Counted from the first letter of the stretch, positions 41,666 through 49,415 are shown. The stretch is DNA of 50,040 bases from Isoptericola luteus (GCF_020297055.1 NZ_JAIXCQ010000003.1:320277-370316); one strand, 5' to 3'. The notes: generated by a model not told the origin, from the sequence alone. Made by a program: numbers and translations.

Positions 41666-42424
41666 ATGACCCAGAAGCAGAGCATCCTCGGGCGGATCGG
41701 GCAGCTCGCGAAGGCCAACATCAATGCCCTGATCGACCGTGCCGAGGACCCGCAGAAGATGCTGGATCAGCTCGTGCGCGACTACACCAACAGCATCGCC
41801 GAGGCCGAGCAGGCGATCGCCCAGACGATCGGCAACCTGCGGCTGGCCGAGCAGGACTACAACGAGGACATCGCCGCCGCGAGCGAGTGGGGTACCAAGG
41901 CCCTGGCCGCGTCGCGCAAGGCCGACGACCTGCGGGCCGCCGGCAACGCCGGCGAGGCCGACCGGTTCGACCAGCTGACCAAGATCGCGCTCCGCAAGCA
42001 GATGGACGCGGAGTCCGAGGTCAAGCAGGCGCAGCCGATGATCGAGCAGCAGCGCGTGACGGTCGACAAGCTCAAGACCGGCCTGGCCGCCATGAAGGAC
42101 AAGCTCGGCGAGCTCAAGTCCCGCCGCGACCAGCTCGTCGCCCGGCAGAAGGCCGCGCAGGCCCAGCAGACCGTCCAGGGTGCGATCAGCTCGATCAACG
42201 TGCTCGACCCGACCAGCGAGCTCTCGCGGTTCGAGGAGACCGTCCGCCGCGAGGAGGCCCTGGCGATGGGCCAGGCGGAGATCGCCGCGTCGTCGCTCGA
42301 CGCCCAGTTCGCCGAGCTCGAGGACGCCGGCGCCGAGCTCGAGCTGGAGGCTCGGCTCGCCGCGCTGAAGTCCGGCAGCGCCGGTCAGATCTCGCCGTCG
42401 TCGACCCCGGCGATCGAGTCCTGA
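41666..42424 (+). CDS. pspA: PspA/IM30-family envelope-stress protein
   Basis: The 252-residue protein is nearly all alpha-helical coiled coil. The opening QSILGRIGQLAKANINALIDRAEDPQKMLDQLVRDYTNSI is the PspA/Vipp1 amphipathic helix and first hairpin. FDQLTKIALRKQMDAESEVKQ and ALAMGQAEIAASSLDAQFAEL complete the ESCRT-III-like core. Such proteins coat damaged inner membranes. ATG at 41666 follows GGAAGGAAG, and the longer frame to 41624 is not conserved. It forms an operon with the TPM gene and ends at a strong terminator. Confidence 0.95.
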   Translation: MTQKQSILGRIGQLAKANINALIDRAEDPQKMLDQLVRDYTNSIAEAEQAIAQTIGNLRLAEQDYNEDIAAASEWGTKALAASRKADDLRAAGNAGEADRFDQLTKIALRKQMDAESEVKQAQPMIEQQRVTVDKLKTGLAAMKDKLGELKSRRDQLVARQKAAQAQQTVQGAISSINVLDPTSELSRFEETVRREEALAMGQAEIAASSLDAQFAELEDAGAELELEARLAALKSGSAGQISPSSTPAIES

Positions 42425-42456
42425 CCGCCGCCCTCCCGGCCGGCGCCTGACGCGAC

Positions 42457-42493
42457 GGACCCCGGGCCGTGCTCCCCGCACGGCCCGGGGTCC
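42457..42493. terminator. Bidirectional 16-bp terminator between pspA and the LPMO gene
   Basis: GGACCCCGGGCCGTGC (42457-42472) pairs exactly with GCACGGCCCGGGGTCC (42478-42493) around a 5-nt loop. It lies 33 bp from the pspA stop and 8 bp from the LPMO stop, so it serves both converging genes. Confidence 0.8.
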
Positions 42494-42500
42494 TCGAGCG

Positions 42501-43634
42501 TCAGGCCGCGGAGCACTCCGCGGTCAGGTCGCCCGGCGAGCCGGAGCCGATCAGCCCGAACGTCGTCGACGCCCCGGCGGCGAGCCGGCCGTTCCACCCT
42601 GCGTCGGACACCGTGCCCCCGGACAGCACGCCGTTCCACACCTGGGCGATCGTCAGGCCCGGCAGCGCGACCGCCCAGCCATCGACCGCCTCCGTGGCCG
42701 TGACCGTCACGTCGGCCTGGAAGCCGCCGGACCACGAGCTCGTCACGCTGACCTGGGCGGAGCAGACGCCGTCGCCCGTGCCGTCGTCACCGCCGTCGTC
42801 ACCACCGTCGTCACCACCACCGTCGTCACCACCACCGTCGTCACCACCACCGTCGTCACCACCACCGTCGTCACCACCACCGTCGTCACCGCCGCCGACG
42901 ATGTCGCCACCGCCGATGTTGATGTCGGAGCACAGGTAGTACGACTGGTCGAGGTGGCTCGCCTGCCAGACCGTGAACAGGACGGCGCGGCCGTCGTGGC
43001 CGGTGAGGTCGACGTCGGTCCGGTACGGCGACTGCGCGGGGTAGGACCCGGTCTCCTGCACCAGCTCCAGGTCGTCCCAGCCGAGCGCCTCAGTGGTGGG
43101 GTCGAAGCCCTGCCTTGAGACGTAGATCCGCAGGTAGTCGGCCCCGTGGTTGGCGCCGTCGGTCAGGGTGAGCTCGAACTGATGCTCGACCCCCGTCGCG
43201 TACCAGCCGCCGGGCGTGTCCAGGTAGTCGTAGCGGCCCGCCGACGTCTGACCACCGGAACAGAGCTGCCCGTCCGGGATCGCGGCCTCGTGCGCGCCGC
43301 CGACGTTCTCCCGGAACAGTCCGTTCCAGTTCCACATGGCGCTGGGGTCGGCGCCCCACGCGCCCCAGCACATCGGGTCGAGGTCGGCCATCTCCGGGTT
43401 CTGGAAGTCGTCGCCCCAGCGGTCCCAGCAGCCGTAGTTGCGGGTGGGCGGGTCGGTGACGGAGCCGTGCGCGGCGGCTGACCCGGCGCCGGCCGTGGCG
43501 ACGGCCATGACCGCGAAGGGTGCGACGAGCGCCGCGACGGCCGCCATGGCGGCCCTGCGCCATCGGGTGGTGCGAGGCCTGGTGCTGGTGCGGGACCTGG
43601 TGCGGGACCTGGTGCGGGACCTGGTGCGGGACAC
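42501..43634 (-). CDS. Secreted AA10 lytic polysaccharide monooxygenase with CBM2
   Basis: The 377-residue precursor has an Arg-rich N-terminus, a helix and a cleavage site SAAA|H that leaves His56 as mature N-terminal residue, the first Cu ligand of the histidine brace. The AA10 domain runs HGSVTDPPTRNYGCWDRW ... CSGGQTSAGRYDYLD ... GVEHQFELTLTDGANHGADYLRIYVSR ... LFTVWQASHLDQSYYLCSDINIGG. A (GGGDD)n linker and a C-terminal CBM2 of about 90 residues (VCSAQVSVTSSWSGGFQADVTVTAT, VWNGVLSGG) follow. It oxidatively cleaves cellulose or chitin. GTG at 43634 has AGGAGG 7 nt upstream. It is divergent from the NYN gene and may be under carbon control. Confidence 0.95.
   Translation of the reverse strand: MSRTRSRTRSRTRSRTSTRPRTTRWRRAAMAAVAALVAPFAVMAVATAGAGSAAAHGSVTDPPTRNYGCWDRWGDDFQNPEMADLDPMCWGAWGADPSAMWNWNGLFRENVGGAHEAAIPDGQLCSGGQTSAGRYDYLDTPGGWYATGVEHQFELTLTDGANHGADYLRIYVSRQGFDPTTEALGWDDLELVQETGSYPAQSPYRTDVDLTGHDGRAVLFTVWQASHLDQSYYLCSDINIGGGDIVGGGDDGGGDDGGGDDGGGDDGGGDDGGGDDGGDDGGDDGTGDGVCSAQVSVTSSWSGGFQADVTVTATEAVDGWAVALPGLTIAQVWNGVLSGGTVSDAGWNGRLAAGASTTFGLIGSGSPGDLTAECSAA
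42780..42892 (-). repeat. 15-bp tandem repeats encoding the LPMO linker
   Basis: Units close to ACCACCACCGTCGTC are repeated about six to seven times, with shorter 9-bp variants at the edge, and encode the GGGDD linker between the AA10 and CBM2 domains. The repeat number is likely to vary among strains. Confidence 0.9.
43592..43627 (-). repeat. Three perfect 12-bp repeats in the LPMO signal-peptide start
   Basis: GGGACCTGGTGC on the + strand occurs three times exactly (43592-43627), with decayed copies on both sides. It encodes the (RTRS)n stretch in the n-region of the signal peptide. Confidence 0.9.
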
Positions 43635-43775
43635 GGTCGTCCTCCTGTGCTCGTGCGGAGGTCGCGGCGTGCAGTGTCGCGACGTCGCGACCCGGACCGT
43701 GCCATTCGGCCACGGGGCCCCGGGGCCGTCCACGCCATGAATCGTTTTGGTGGGCCTGCCGATACCCTGAGACCC

Positions 43776-44390
43776 ATGTCCCCCGCCTTCACCACCCCGG
43801 TCCCCGCGAGCGCCCCCGCCCCCGCCGAGGCCGACGCGCGCCGCACCTACCTCCTGGTGGACGGCGAGAACATCGACGCCACGCTCGGCATGAACGTGCT
43901 CAACCGGCGGCCCAACCCGGAGGAGCGCCCGCGCTGGGACCGCGTCACCACGTACGCGCAGAAGCTGTGGGGGCAGGACGTCGTCCCGCTGTTCTTCCTC
44001 AACGCCAGCAGCGGCCAGATGCCGATGTCGTTCGTCCAGGCGCTGCTCGCGATGGGTTACCGGCCGATCCCGCTGGCGTCGTCGGGCACCGAGAAGGTCG
44101 TCGACGTCGGTATCCAGCGCACGCTCGAGGCGCTGGCCGACCGTGACGGCGACGTGCTCCTCGCCAGCCACGACGGGGACTTCCTGCCGCAGATCGAGGC
44201 GCTGCTCGGCGCGGACCGCAAGGTCGGCCTGCTCGCCTTCCGCGAGTTCGTCAACGGCCAGTTCACTCAGCTCACGGAGCAGGGGCTGGAGATGTTCGAC
44301 CTCGAGGGCGACGCCGACGCGTTCACCGCCCCGCTGCCGCGCGTGCGGATCATCCCGCTCGACGAGTTCGACCCGCTCCGCTATCTCTGA
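43776..44390 (+). CDS. NYN-domain (PIN-like) putative RNase
   Basis: The 204-residue protein has a PIN-like fold: TYLLVDGENIDATLGMNVL (first acidic residue Asp29), VVPLFFLNASSGQMPMSFVQALLAMGYRPIPL, EKVVDVGIQRTLEALADRDGDVLLASHDGDFLPQIEALLGADRKVGLLAF. These give the three or four Asp residues of an NYN nuclease site. NYN proteins cut or bind RNA; the target is unknown. ATG at 43776 is preceded by TACCCT (43763-43768) and 7 nt, so a leaderless mRNA is likely. It ends before a strong hairpin and a homopolymer junction. Confidence 0.88.
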   Translation: MSPAFTTPVPASAPAPAEADARRTYLLVDGENIDATLGMNVLNRRPNPEERPRWDRVTTYAQKLWGQDVVPLFFLNASSGQMPMSFVQALLAMGYRPIPLASSGTEKVVDVGIQRTLEALADRDGDVLLASHDGDFLPQIEALLGADRKVGLLAFREFVNGQFTQLTEQGLEMFDLEGDADAFTAPLPRVRIIPLDEFDPLRYL

Positions 44391-44405
44391 TCGTTGTGAG
44401 CGGGC

Positions 44406-44441
44406 GTTTGGCCCTGTTTCGCGACCGAAACAGGGCCAAAC
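44406..44441. terminator. Perfect 16-bp terminator hairpin after the NYN gene
   Basis: GTTTGGCCCTGTTTCG (44406-44421) pairs exactly with CGAAACAGGGCCAAAC (44426-44441) around the tetraloop CGAC. It lies 15 bp past the NYN stop. The sequence directly after it is a homopolymer tract that may hide missing bases. Confidence 0.85.
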
Positions 44442-44503
44442 GGGGGGGGGGGGGGGGCGGGGGGCCCCCCCCCCCCCCCCGCCCCCCCCCCCCCCCCCCC
44501 CCC
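44442..44503. other. Internal G-run/C-run junction, probable sequencing gap
   Basis: About 24 G-rich bases pass directly into about 40 C-rich bases. Left-side reads decaying to G and right-side reads decaying to G on the other strand would give exactly this. It starts right at the base of the 16-bp hairpin. The true sequence and length of this spacer are uncertain, and so is the adjacency of the genes on either side. Proline-rich frames across it are not genes. Confidence 0.65.
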
Positions 44504-44532
44504 AACAACCGCCAGGCACCACGGCCGGGTGC

Positions 44533-45804
44533 TCAGCCGGTGGCCCGCAGCTCCCGGTACAAGGGCGTCACGTACCCCGGCGTGAACCCCACGCCGCCGA
44601 GCAGCCCGGTGAGCCGGGCGGCCTCCGCGGCCACCGCCGCGCGGGCGTCGGTACCGACGTCCTCCAGGATCCGCCACACCACCTCGCCGTCGGGGAGCGC
44701 CGTCCACGCGCCCACGACCCTCCCCTGCCACCACACGGTGGCGCCCGCGTTCCCGGCCGAGTCGAAGAGCAGGGGCCGGTGCGGGCCGAGGTACCAGTCG
44801 CGGGCCGTCCAGCCCATCACGGTGGGGTCGAGGGTGGGCAGCAGCGCCACGTGCTGCTCCACGACGGCGTCCACGGCGGGGTCGTCGAGGCCCTCGAGCC
44901 CGCCGTCCCCCTCGGGACCGCGCAGCATCACCCCGTCGACGACGACGGCGTCCCCGCCGAGGGGGCCGACGTCGACCTCGACCTCGCGCAGGTCGAGGTC
45001 CGCGAGCGCCCGTCGCGTCTGGCCGAGGTTCCAGCCGGTCCACCACTTCAGGTCCGCGACCGTCGCCGGCCCGAACGCCGCCAGCCAGGACCGGGCGAGC
45101 TCGGTCCGGGCGGCGTCCTCGTCCAGCACCGGGATGCCGTCCGGGAACCAGTCGGACATGAGCGACCACACGTGCCGCGGTGATGACCACGCGCCGCGCG
45201 GCTCGCCCCGCACCACGTCCCCCTGGGCCGAGAGCAGCGAGAGCAGCGGCGAGGTCAGGGTGCGGCGGACGTCCCAGACCTTGTCCGTGGTGGGCAGGAA
45301 CGCCGTGCGCAGCAGGGGTGCGGCCCGGGCCAGCTCCGCGCCGTCGAGCGGCCCGTGCTCCGCGAGGACCGCCCGGACCTGAGCCTGCGCCGCCTCGAGC
45401 AGCGCGCCGGGGTCCGCCACGGGCGGGTCGGTGGGCAGGGTGGCGAGCTCCTTGAGCAGCCGGGTCCGCAGCCGCGCTGCCACCGTGAGGGACGCGCCGG
45501 CATGGACGACGGGGACCACGGAGCGCGGCACCACGAACATCGTGCGCCGCATGCCGAGCACCTTGACGAGGCTGCGCCGCTCGAACAGCGCCGCACGCAC
45601 GTCGTCGACCGTCAGCCCGGGCACCCGCGCGAGCACCGCGAGGTGCACGCTGGGCGCGTCCGTGGCGTGCAGCGCGACGAGCCGGTCGGTGACGTCCTCC
45701 GGCGACACCGCCGCACGCCGCCCGGGCAGGTCGACGCCCAGCGCGAGCTGGTGCGCCACGAGCCGACGACGACGCTGCTCCCCGGTGATCCGCACGCCGG
45801 ACAT
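44533..45804 (-). CDS. Winged-helix DNA-binding-domain protein (HTH_42/AlkX-type)
   Basis: The 423-residue protein matches the actinobacterial winged-helix family PF06224: RLVAHQLALGV, RLVALHATDAPSVHLAVLARVPGLTVDDVRAAL, LVKVLGMRRTMFVVPRSVVP, LARSWLAAFGPATVADLKWWTGW and the late VEQHVALLPTLDPTVMGWTARDWYLGPH ... GATVWWQGRVVGAW. Relatives include DNA glycosylases for interstrand crosslinks (YcaQ/AlkX-type), so repair is possible but unproven here. The start is uncertain: ATG at 45804 lacks a good ribosome site, and GTG at 45819 with GGGGGG upstream is the alternative. It converges on the NYN gene across the doubtful junction. Confidence 0.85.
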   Translation of the reverse strand: MSGVRITGEQRRRRLVAHQLALGVDLPGRRAAVSPEDVTDRLVALHATDAPSVHLAVLARVPGLTVDDVRAALFERRSLVKVLGMRRTMFVVPRSVVPVVHAGASLTVAARLRTRLLKELATLPTDPPVADPGALLEAAQAQVRAVLAEHGPLDGAELARAAPLLRTAFLPTTDKVWDVRRTLTSPLLSLLSAQGDVVRGEPRGAWSSPRHVWSLMSDWFPDGIPVLDEDAARTELARSWLAAFGPATVADLKWWTGWNLGQTRRALADLDLREVEVDVGPLGGDAVVVDGVMLRGPEGDGGLEGLDDPAVDAVVEQHVALLPTLDPTVMGWTARDWYLGPHRPLLFDSAGNAGATVWWQGRVVGAWTALPDGEVVWRILEDVGTDARAAVAAEAARLTGLLGGVGFTPGYVTPLYRELRATG

Positions 45805-45830
45805 CCTGGCCGACGCCACCGACACCCCCC

Positions 45831-45875
45831 GGCACCCACCGGCACCCACCGGCATCCACCGGCATCCACCGGCAC
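45831..45875. repeat. 10-bp tandem repeats upstream of the winged-helix gene
   Basis: Four 10-bp units, GGCACCCACC twice then GGCATCCACC twice, plus a partial fifth, lie in the divergent spacer between the winged-helix gene and the response regulator gene. Ten bp is one helical turn, so a bound protein would see all units on one face. Confidence 0.9.
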
Positions 45876-45951
45876 AGACGCCCCCGCGATCCCTGCGTCG
45901 TCCGAGGCTGTTCCCAGGCACCTCTCAGAAGCCCGTCCCACACTGGGACCC

Positions 45952-46686
45952 ATGAGCACACCCGAGGCACGGCTCGTCGTCGTCGACGACGAGCCCAACA
46001 TCCGCGAGCTGCTGTCCACCTCCCTCCGGTTCGCCGGCTTCGAGGTGCACGCGGCCGGGGACGGCAACAGCGCGCTGGCGCTGGTGCACGACGTCGATCC
46101 CGACCTCGTGGTGCTCGACGTCATGCTCCCCGACATGGACGGCTTCACCGTCACCCGCCGCATGCGGTCCTCGGGGCGGCACACGCCCGTCCTGTTCCTC
46201 ACCGCCCGCGACGACACCCAGGACAAGGTGCAGGGCCTCACCGTGGGCGGCGACGACTACGTCACCAAGCCGTTCAGCCTGGAGGAGGTCGTGGCCCGCA
46301 TCCGCGCGGTGCTGCGCCGCACGCACGCGGGCGAGCCCGAGGACGAGGCCGTGCTGCGCGTCGGCGACCTCGAGATGGACGAGGACAGCCACGAGGTGCA
46401 CCGCGCCGGCATCGAGGTCGACCTGTCGCCCACCGAGTTCAAGCTGCTTCGGTACCTCATGCTCAACGCCGGCCGCGTCCTGTCGAAGTCGCAGATCCTC
46501 GACCACGTGTGGCAGTACGACTGGGGCGGCGACGCGAACATCGTCGAGTCCTACATCTCCTACCTGCGGCGCAAGATCGACAACCTCACCGTGCCCGGCC
46601 CCGACGGCGACGCTGTCGCCCTGCCCCCGCTCATCCACACCAAGCGGGGCGTCGGCTACCTGCTGCGAGCGCCGCAGGCGCGATGA
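45952..46686 (+). CDS. OmpR/PhoB-family response regulator
   Basis: The 244-residue regulator has a receiver domain (VVVDDEPNIRELL; phosphoacceptor Asp56 in LVVLDVMLPDMDGF; Lys106 in YVTKPFSLEEV). An OmpR-type winged helix follows (LSPTEFKLLRYLMLNAGRVLSKSQILDHVW, ESYISYLRRKID, IHTKRGVGYLL). It resembles the TrcR/PrrA-like regulators of actinobacteria. ATG at 45952 is the clear start; no strong ribosome site is visible. Its stop overlaps the kinase start as ATGA, so both proteins are made in step. The signal is unknown. Confidence 0.95.
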   Translation: MSTPEARLVVVDDEPNIRELLSTSLRFAGFEVHAAGDGNSALALVHDVDPDLVVLDVMLPDMDGFTVTRRMRSSGRHTPVLFLTARDDTQDKVQGLTVGGDDYVTKPFSLEEVVARIRAVLRRTHAGEPEDEAVLRVGDLEMDEDSHEVHRAGIEVDLSPTEFKLLRYLMLNAGRVLSKSQILDHVWQYDWGGDANIVESYISYLRRKIDNLTVPGPDGDAVALPPLIHTKRGVGYLLRAPQAR

Positions 46687-48197
46687 GCACCCCGCTGCCA
46701 CCGGACGACACGGCGAAGGGCGCGAGAGTGCCGGACGAGCCGTCGGACGCGAAGAGCGGCCCGGGCTGGCTCGAGCGCGTGCCGCTGCGCACCCGGCTCG
46801 TGGCCGTCACCGTGCTGCTGCTCATGGCAGGGCTCATCCTGGCGGCCGCCGTGACGCGCACCGTCGTCTCCGACTACCTCGTGCGGCAGGTGGACCAGCA
46901 GCTCAAGCAGTCGGCGACCGCCGTCGCGAACGTCACCCTCCGTGCCTCCGACTCCCCCGGCGCGCAGATCCCGACCGACTACGCCGTGACCATCCGTGAC
47001 GCCGACGGCGAGGGCCGGACGATCGCTTGGCCGCAGACCGAGAGGATCCTGGGCACGCCCGACATCCCGCACGAGACCCTCGAGCAGGTGTCCGCGCGGC
47101 ACGAGAGTCCGTTCACCGTCACCTCGACCGGGGGCGAGCGGGACACGAGCTGGCGCGTGGTGCCGTTCGTGTACACCGCGAACGGCGAACCGGTCGGCGC
47201 CGCCTACGTCTCCCTGCCGCTGGTGGGCGTGGACGAGACGGTCTCCTTCCTCACCCGCTCGCTGCTGCTGTCCAGCCTCGGCATCGTGCTGCTCGGCGGC
47301 GCGACGGCGCTGCTGCTGGTGCACCGGTCGCTGCGGCCGCTGCGGCGCATCGAGGCGACAGCGGCCGAGATCGCCGACGGCGACCTGTCCCAGCGCGTTC
47401 CTGACCTGCCGCCGACGACGGAGGTCGGCTCGCTGTCTCGGTCGCTCAACACGATGCTGGCGCACATCGAGCGTGCGTTCGCGGCGCAGGAGGAGTCCGA
47501 GCGCCGCATGCGCCGGTTCGTCTCCGACGCGAGCCACGAGCTGCGCACGCCGCTGGCCACCGTCCGGGGCTACGGCGAGCTGTACCGGATGGGCGCGCTG
47601 GACACTCCCGACAAGGTCGAGGACACGATGTCCCGCATCGAGGGCTCCGCCACCCGGATGGGCACGCTCGTCAACGACCTGCTCGTGCTCGCCCGTCTGG
47701 ACGAGGGCCGGCCGCTACGGCACGAGCCCGTCGACCTGGTCGCGCTGGCGCGCGACGCCGCCCAGGACCTGCACGCGCTCGACCCCACCCGCGAGGTCAC
47801 CGTCATCTCGCTGGCGGGCGGCGACGCGCCGTCGGCGGCCCGTGTCACGGGCGACGGGGACCGGCTGCGCCAGGTCCTCACCAACCTCGTGGGCAACGTC
47901 GCGCGCCACACGCCTGCCGGCTCGCCCGCCGAGCTGGCCGTGGGGACGGCTCCCGCCGGCGCCGTCGTGCTGGAGGTGCGCGACCACGGGGCCGGCATCA
48001 CCGACGAGCAGGCGACCCGGATCTTCGAGCGCTTCTACCGCGCGGACTCGTCGCGCAACCGCGAGTCGGGCGGGTCCGGGCTGGGGATGGCGATCGTCGC
48101 CGCCATCGTGGGCGCGCACGCCGGGCACGTCACCGTCGCGCCCACCGTGGGCGGTGGCCTCACCGTGCGCGTGGAGCTTCCTGCCGCCGCGGACTGA
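46683..48197 (+). CDS. Sensor histidine kinase, partner of the OmpR regulator
   Basis: The 504-residue kinase has helix 1 (about 38-60), an extracellular domain of ~125 residues, helix 2 (about 190-213), a HAMP linker (LRRIEATAAEIADGDLSQRVPDLP), HisKA with SDASHELRTPL (His285) and HATPase_c with NLVGNVARHTP, VRDHGAGI, FERFYRADSSRNRESGGSGLGMAIV. The N box has Val where Ala is most common (NLVGNVARH). The external domain has no recognisable fold. It starts inside the regulator stop (ATGA). Confidence 0.95.
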   Translation: MSTPLPPDDTAKGARVPDEPSDAKSGPGWLERVPLRTRLVAVTVLLLMAGLILAAAVTRTVVSDYLVRQVDQQLKQSATAVANVTLRASDSPGAQIPTDYAVTIRDADGEGRTIAWPQTERILGTPDIPHETLEQVSARHESPFTVTSTGGERDTSWRVVPFVYTANGEPVGAAYVSLPLVGVDETVSFLTRSLLLSSLGIVLLGGATALLLVHRSLRPLRRIEATAAEIADGDLSQRVPDLPPTTEVGSLSRSLNTMLAHIERAFAAQEESERRMRRFVSDASHELRTPLATVRGYGELYRMGALDTPDKVEDTMSRIEGSATRMGTLVNDLLVLARLDEGRPLRHEPVDLVALARDAAQDLHALDPTREVTVISLAGGDAPSAARVTGDGDRLRQVLTNLVGNVARHTPAGSPAELAVGTAPAGAVVLEVRDHGAGITDEQATRIFERFYRADSSRNRESGGSGLGMAIVAAIVGAHAGHVTVAPTVGGGLTVRVELPAAAD

Positions 48198-48303
48198 GCG
48201 CGCCGCGGGCTCGAGGTCGCAGGCCGGTCGTAATCTGGCCGTGAGTGGGGCAGAATGCACCGCCGTACCCTCCGGACCTCCGACGACGGAAAGCCTGATA
48301 GCG

Positions 48304-49023
48304 ATGGGCGTGCACCACGCCGACGCACCCGCCTGGTTCCTCTCCGCCTTCAAGCGGGCCGCACGCGGCGCGGGGGCCACCGCGGACGACGACGCCGTCC
48401 GTGCGATCGGGGAGGACCTGGTCGACCGGTGGTCGGAACCCGACCGCAGGTTCCACAACCTGCGCCACCTGGCCGACGTCCTGCACCGTGTGGACGAGCT
48501 CGCCGAGGAGGTGCACGAGCCCGACCTGGTACGGCTCGCCGCCTGGTACCACGGCGCGGTGTTCGACGCCGCTCGCAAGGTCGCGTACGCCACGCAGGGC
48601 GGGGAGCAGACGACCGTGAGCGCCGAGCTGGCGCGGACGCAGCTCATTGGCATCGGCATGGCCCCGCGGGCGGCCGAGCGGGTCGCCGCCCTCGTGGACT
48701 CCCTCGCCCGGCACAAGCCGCTGGCCGGCGACGTCGACTCGGCGGTGCTCAACGACGCCGACCTGGGGATGCTGGCCACCGAGCCCCAGCGGTACCGCGA
48801 GTACATGGCCGACGTGCGCGCCGAGTACGCGCACATCCCGCTGCCCGACTACCTCGACGCACGCATCCGCGTCCTCACCAAGCTGCTGCAGCGCCGGTCC
48901 CTGTTCTGGAGCCCCATGGGCGCCGCCTGGGAGGAGGCCGCGCGCCAGAACGTGGACGCCGAGCTCCACCGGCTGCTCAAGGAGCGCTCCCGGCTGCCCG
49001 AGCCGCCGCCCACCGCGGAGTAG
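48304..49023 (+). CDS. HD-superfamily phosphohydrolase-like protein
   Basis: The 239-residue protein matches the COG4339-like family of predicted metal-dependent HD phosphohydrolases: RRFHNLRHLADVLHRVDELAE, LVRLAAWYHGAVFD, EQTTVSAELARTQL and SAVLNDADLGMLATEPQRYREYMADVRAEYAHIP. The place of the canonical HD pair reads HG (WYHGAVFD), so one metal ligand seems absent or supplied elsewhere. ATG at 48304 has GGAAAG about 10 nt upstream; GTG at 48241, just after TAATCT (48231-48236), is an alternative start. It lies 106 bp after the kinase on the same strand. Confidence 0.82.
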   Translation: MGVHHADAPAWFLSAFKRAARGAGATADDDAVRAIGEDLVDRWSEPDRRFHNLRHLADVLHRVDELAEEVHEPDLVRLAAWYHGAVFDAARKVAYATQGGEQTTVSAELARTQLIGIGMAPRAAERVAALVDSLARHKPLAGDVDSAVLNDADLGMLATEPQRYREYMADVRAEYAHIPLPDYLDARIRVLTKLLQRRSLFWSPMGAAWEEAARQNVDAELHRLLKERSRLPEPPPTAE

Positions 49024-49127
49024 GCGGTTGTCCACAGGCTGTGCACGGCCCCGACGCGCGATGGCGTCGAGCCCCTAGCGTCGTCGACGGCATCCCCTAC
49101 ACGGGGCACGACGGCGAAGGAGGACAC

Positions 49128-49415
49128 GTGCGGTACGAGGTCGACAGCGAACGGGTCGCGCAGGCGAGCGCGGCGGTCAACGGATCGGTCGCGGCCATCC
49201 GCTCGGAGGTGGGAGCGATGATGCGCCACCTGCAGGACCTGCAGACCGGCTGGCACGGCAGCGCGGCGACGTCGTTCGCCGGCGTCATGGGCCAGTGGCA
49301 GACGACACAGACCCAGGTCGAGGCGGCGCTCGACGCCGTGACGGCGGCCCTGTCGTCCGCGTCGCGCACCTATGCGGACGCGGAAGCGCAGGCCACCCGG
49401 CTGTTCGCGCGCTGA
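49128..49415 (+). CDS. WXG100-family (ESAT-6-like) protein
   Basis: The 95-residue protein is a helical hairpin with the turn GWHG (WXG) at about residues 42-45. It has the helix-turn-helix period of ESAT-6 proteins, and the tail YADAEAQATRLF has the YxxxD/E-like pattern of type VII substrates. The GTG start has AAGGAGG upstream. Such proteins leave the cell through ESX/T7SS machinery as dimers. No EccC, EccB or EccD gene is in this window, so the system must be elsewhere. A perfect terminator follows. Confidence 0.92.
   Translation: MRYEVDSERVAQASAAVNGSVAAIRSEVGAMMRHLQDLQTGWHGSAATSFAGVMGQWQTTQTQVEAALDAVTAALSSASRTYADAEAQATRLFAR

Noticed and set aside
42780-42892. Possible CRISPR-like array
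   Set aside because: The repeats are 15 bp, directly tandem, with no spacers, and code for a Gly/Asp linker in frame.
44442-44503. Possible G-quadruplex regulatory element
   Set aside because: The G-run changes directly into a C-run, as at both contig ends, so an assembly artefact is more likely than a real quadruplex.
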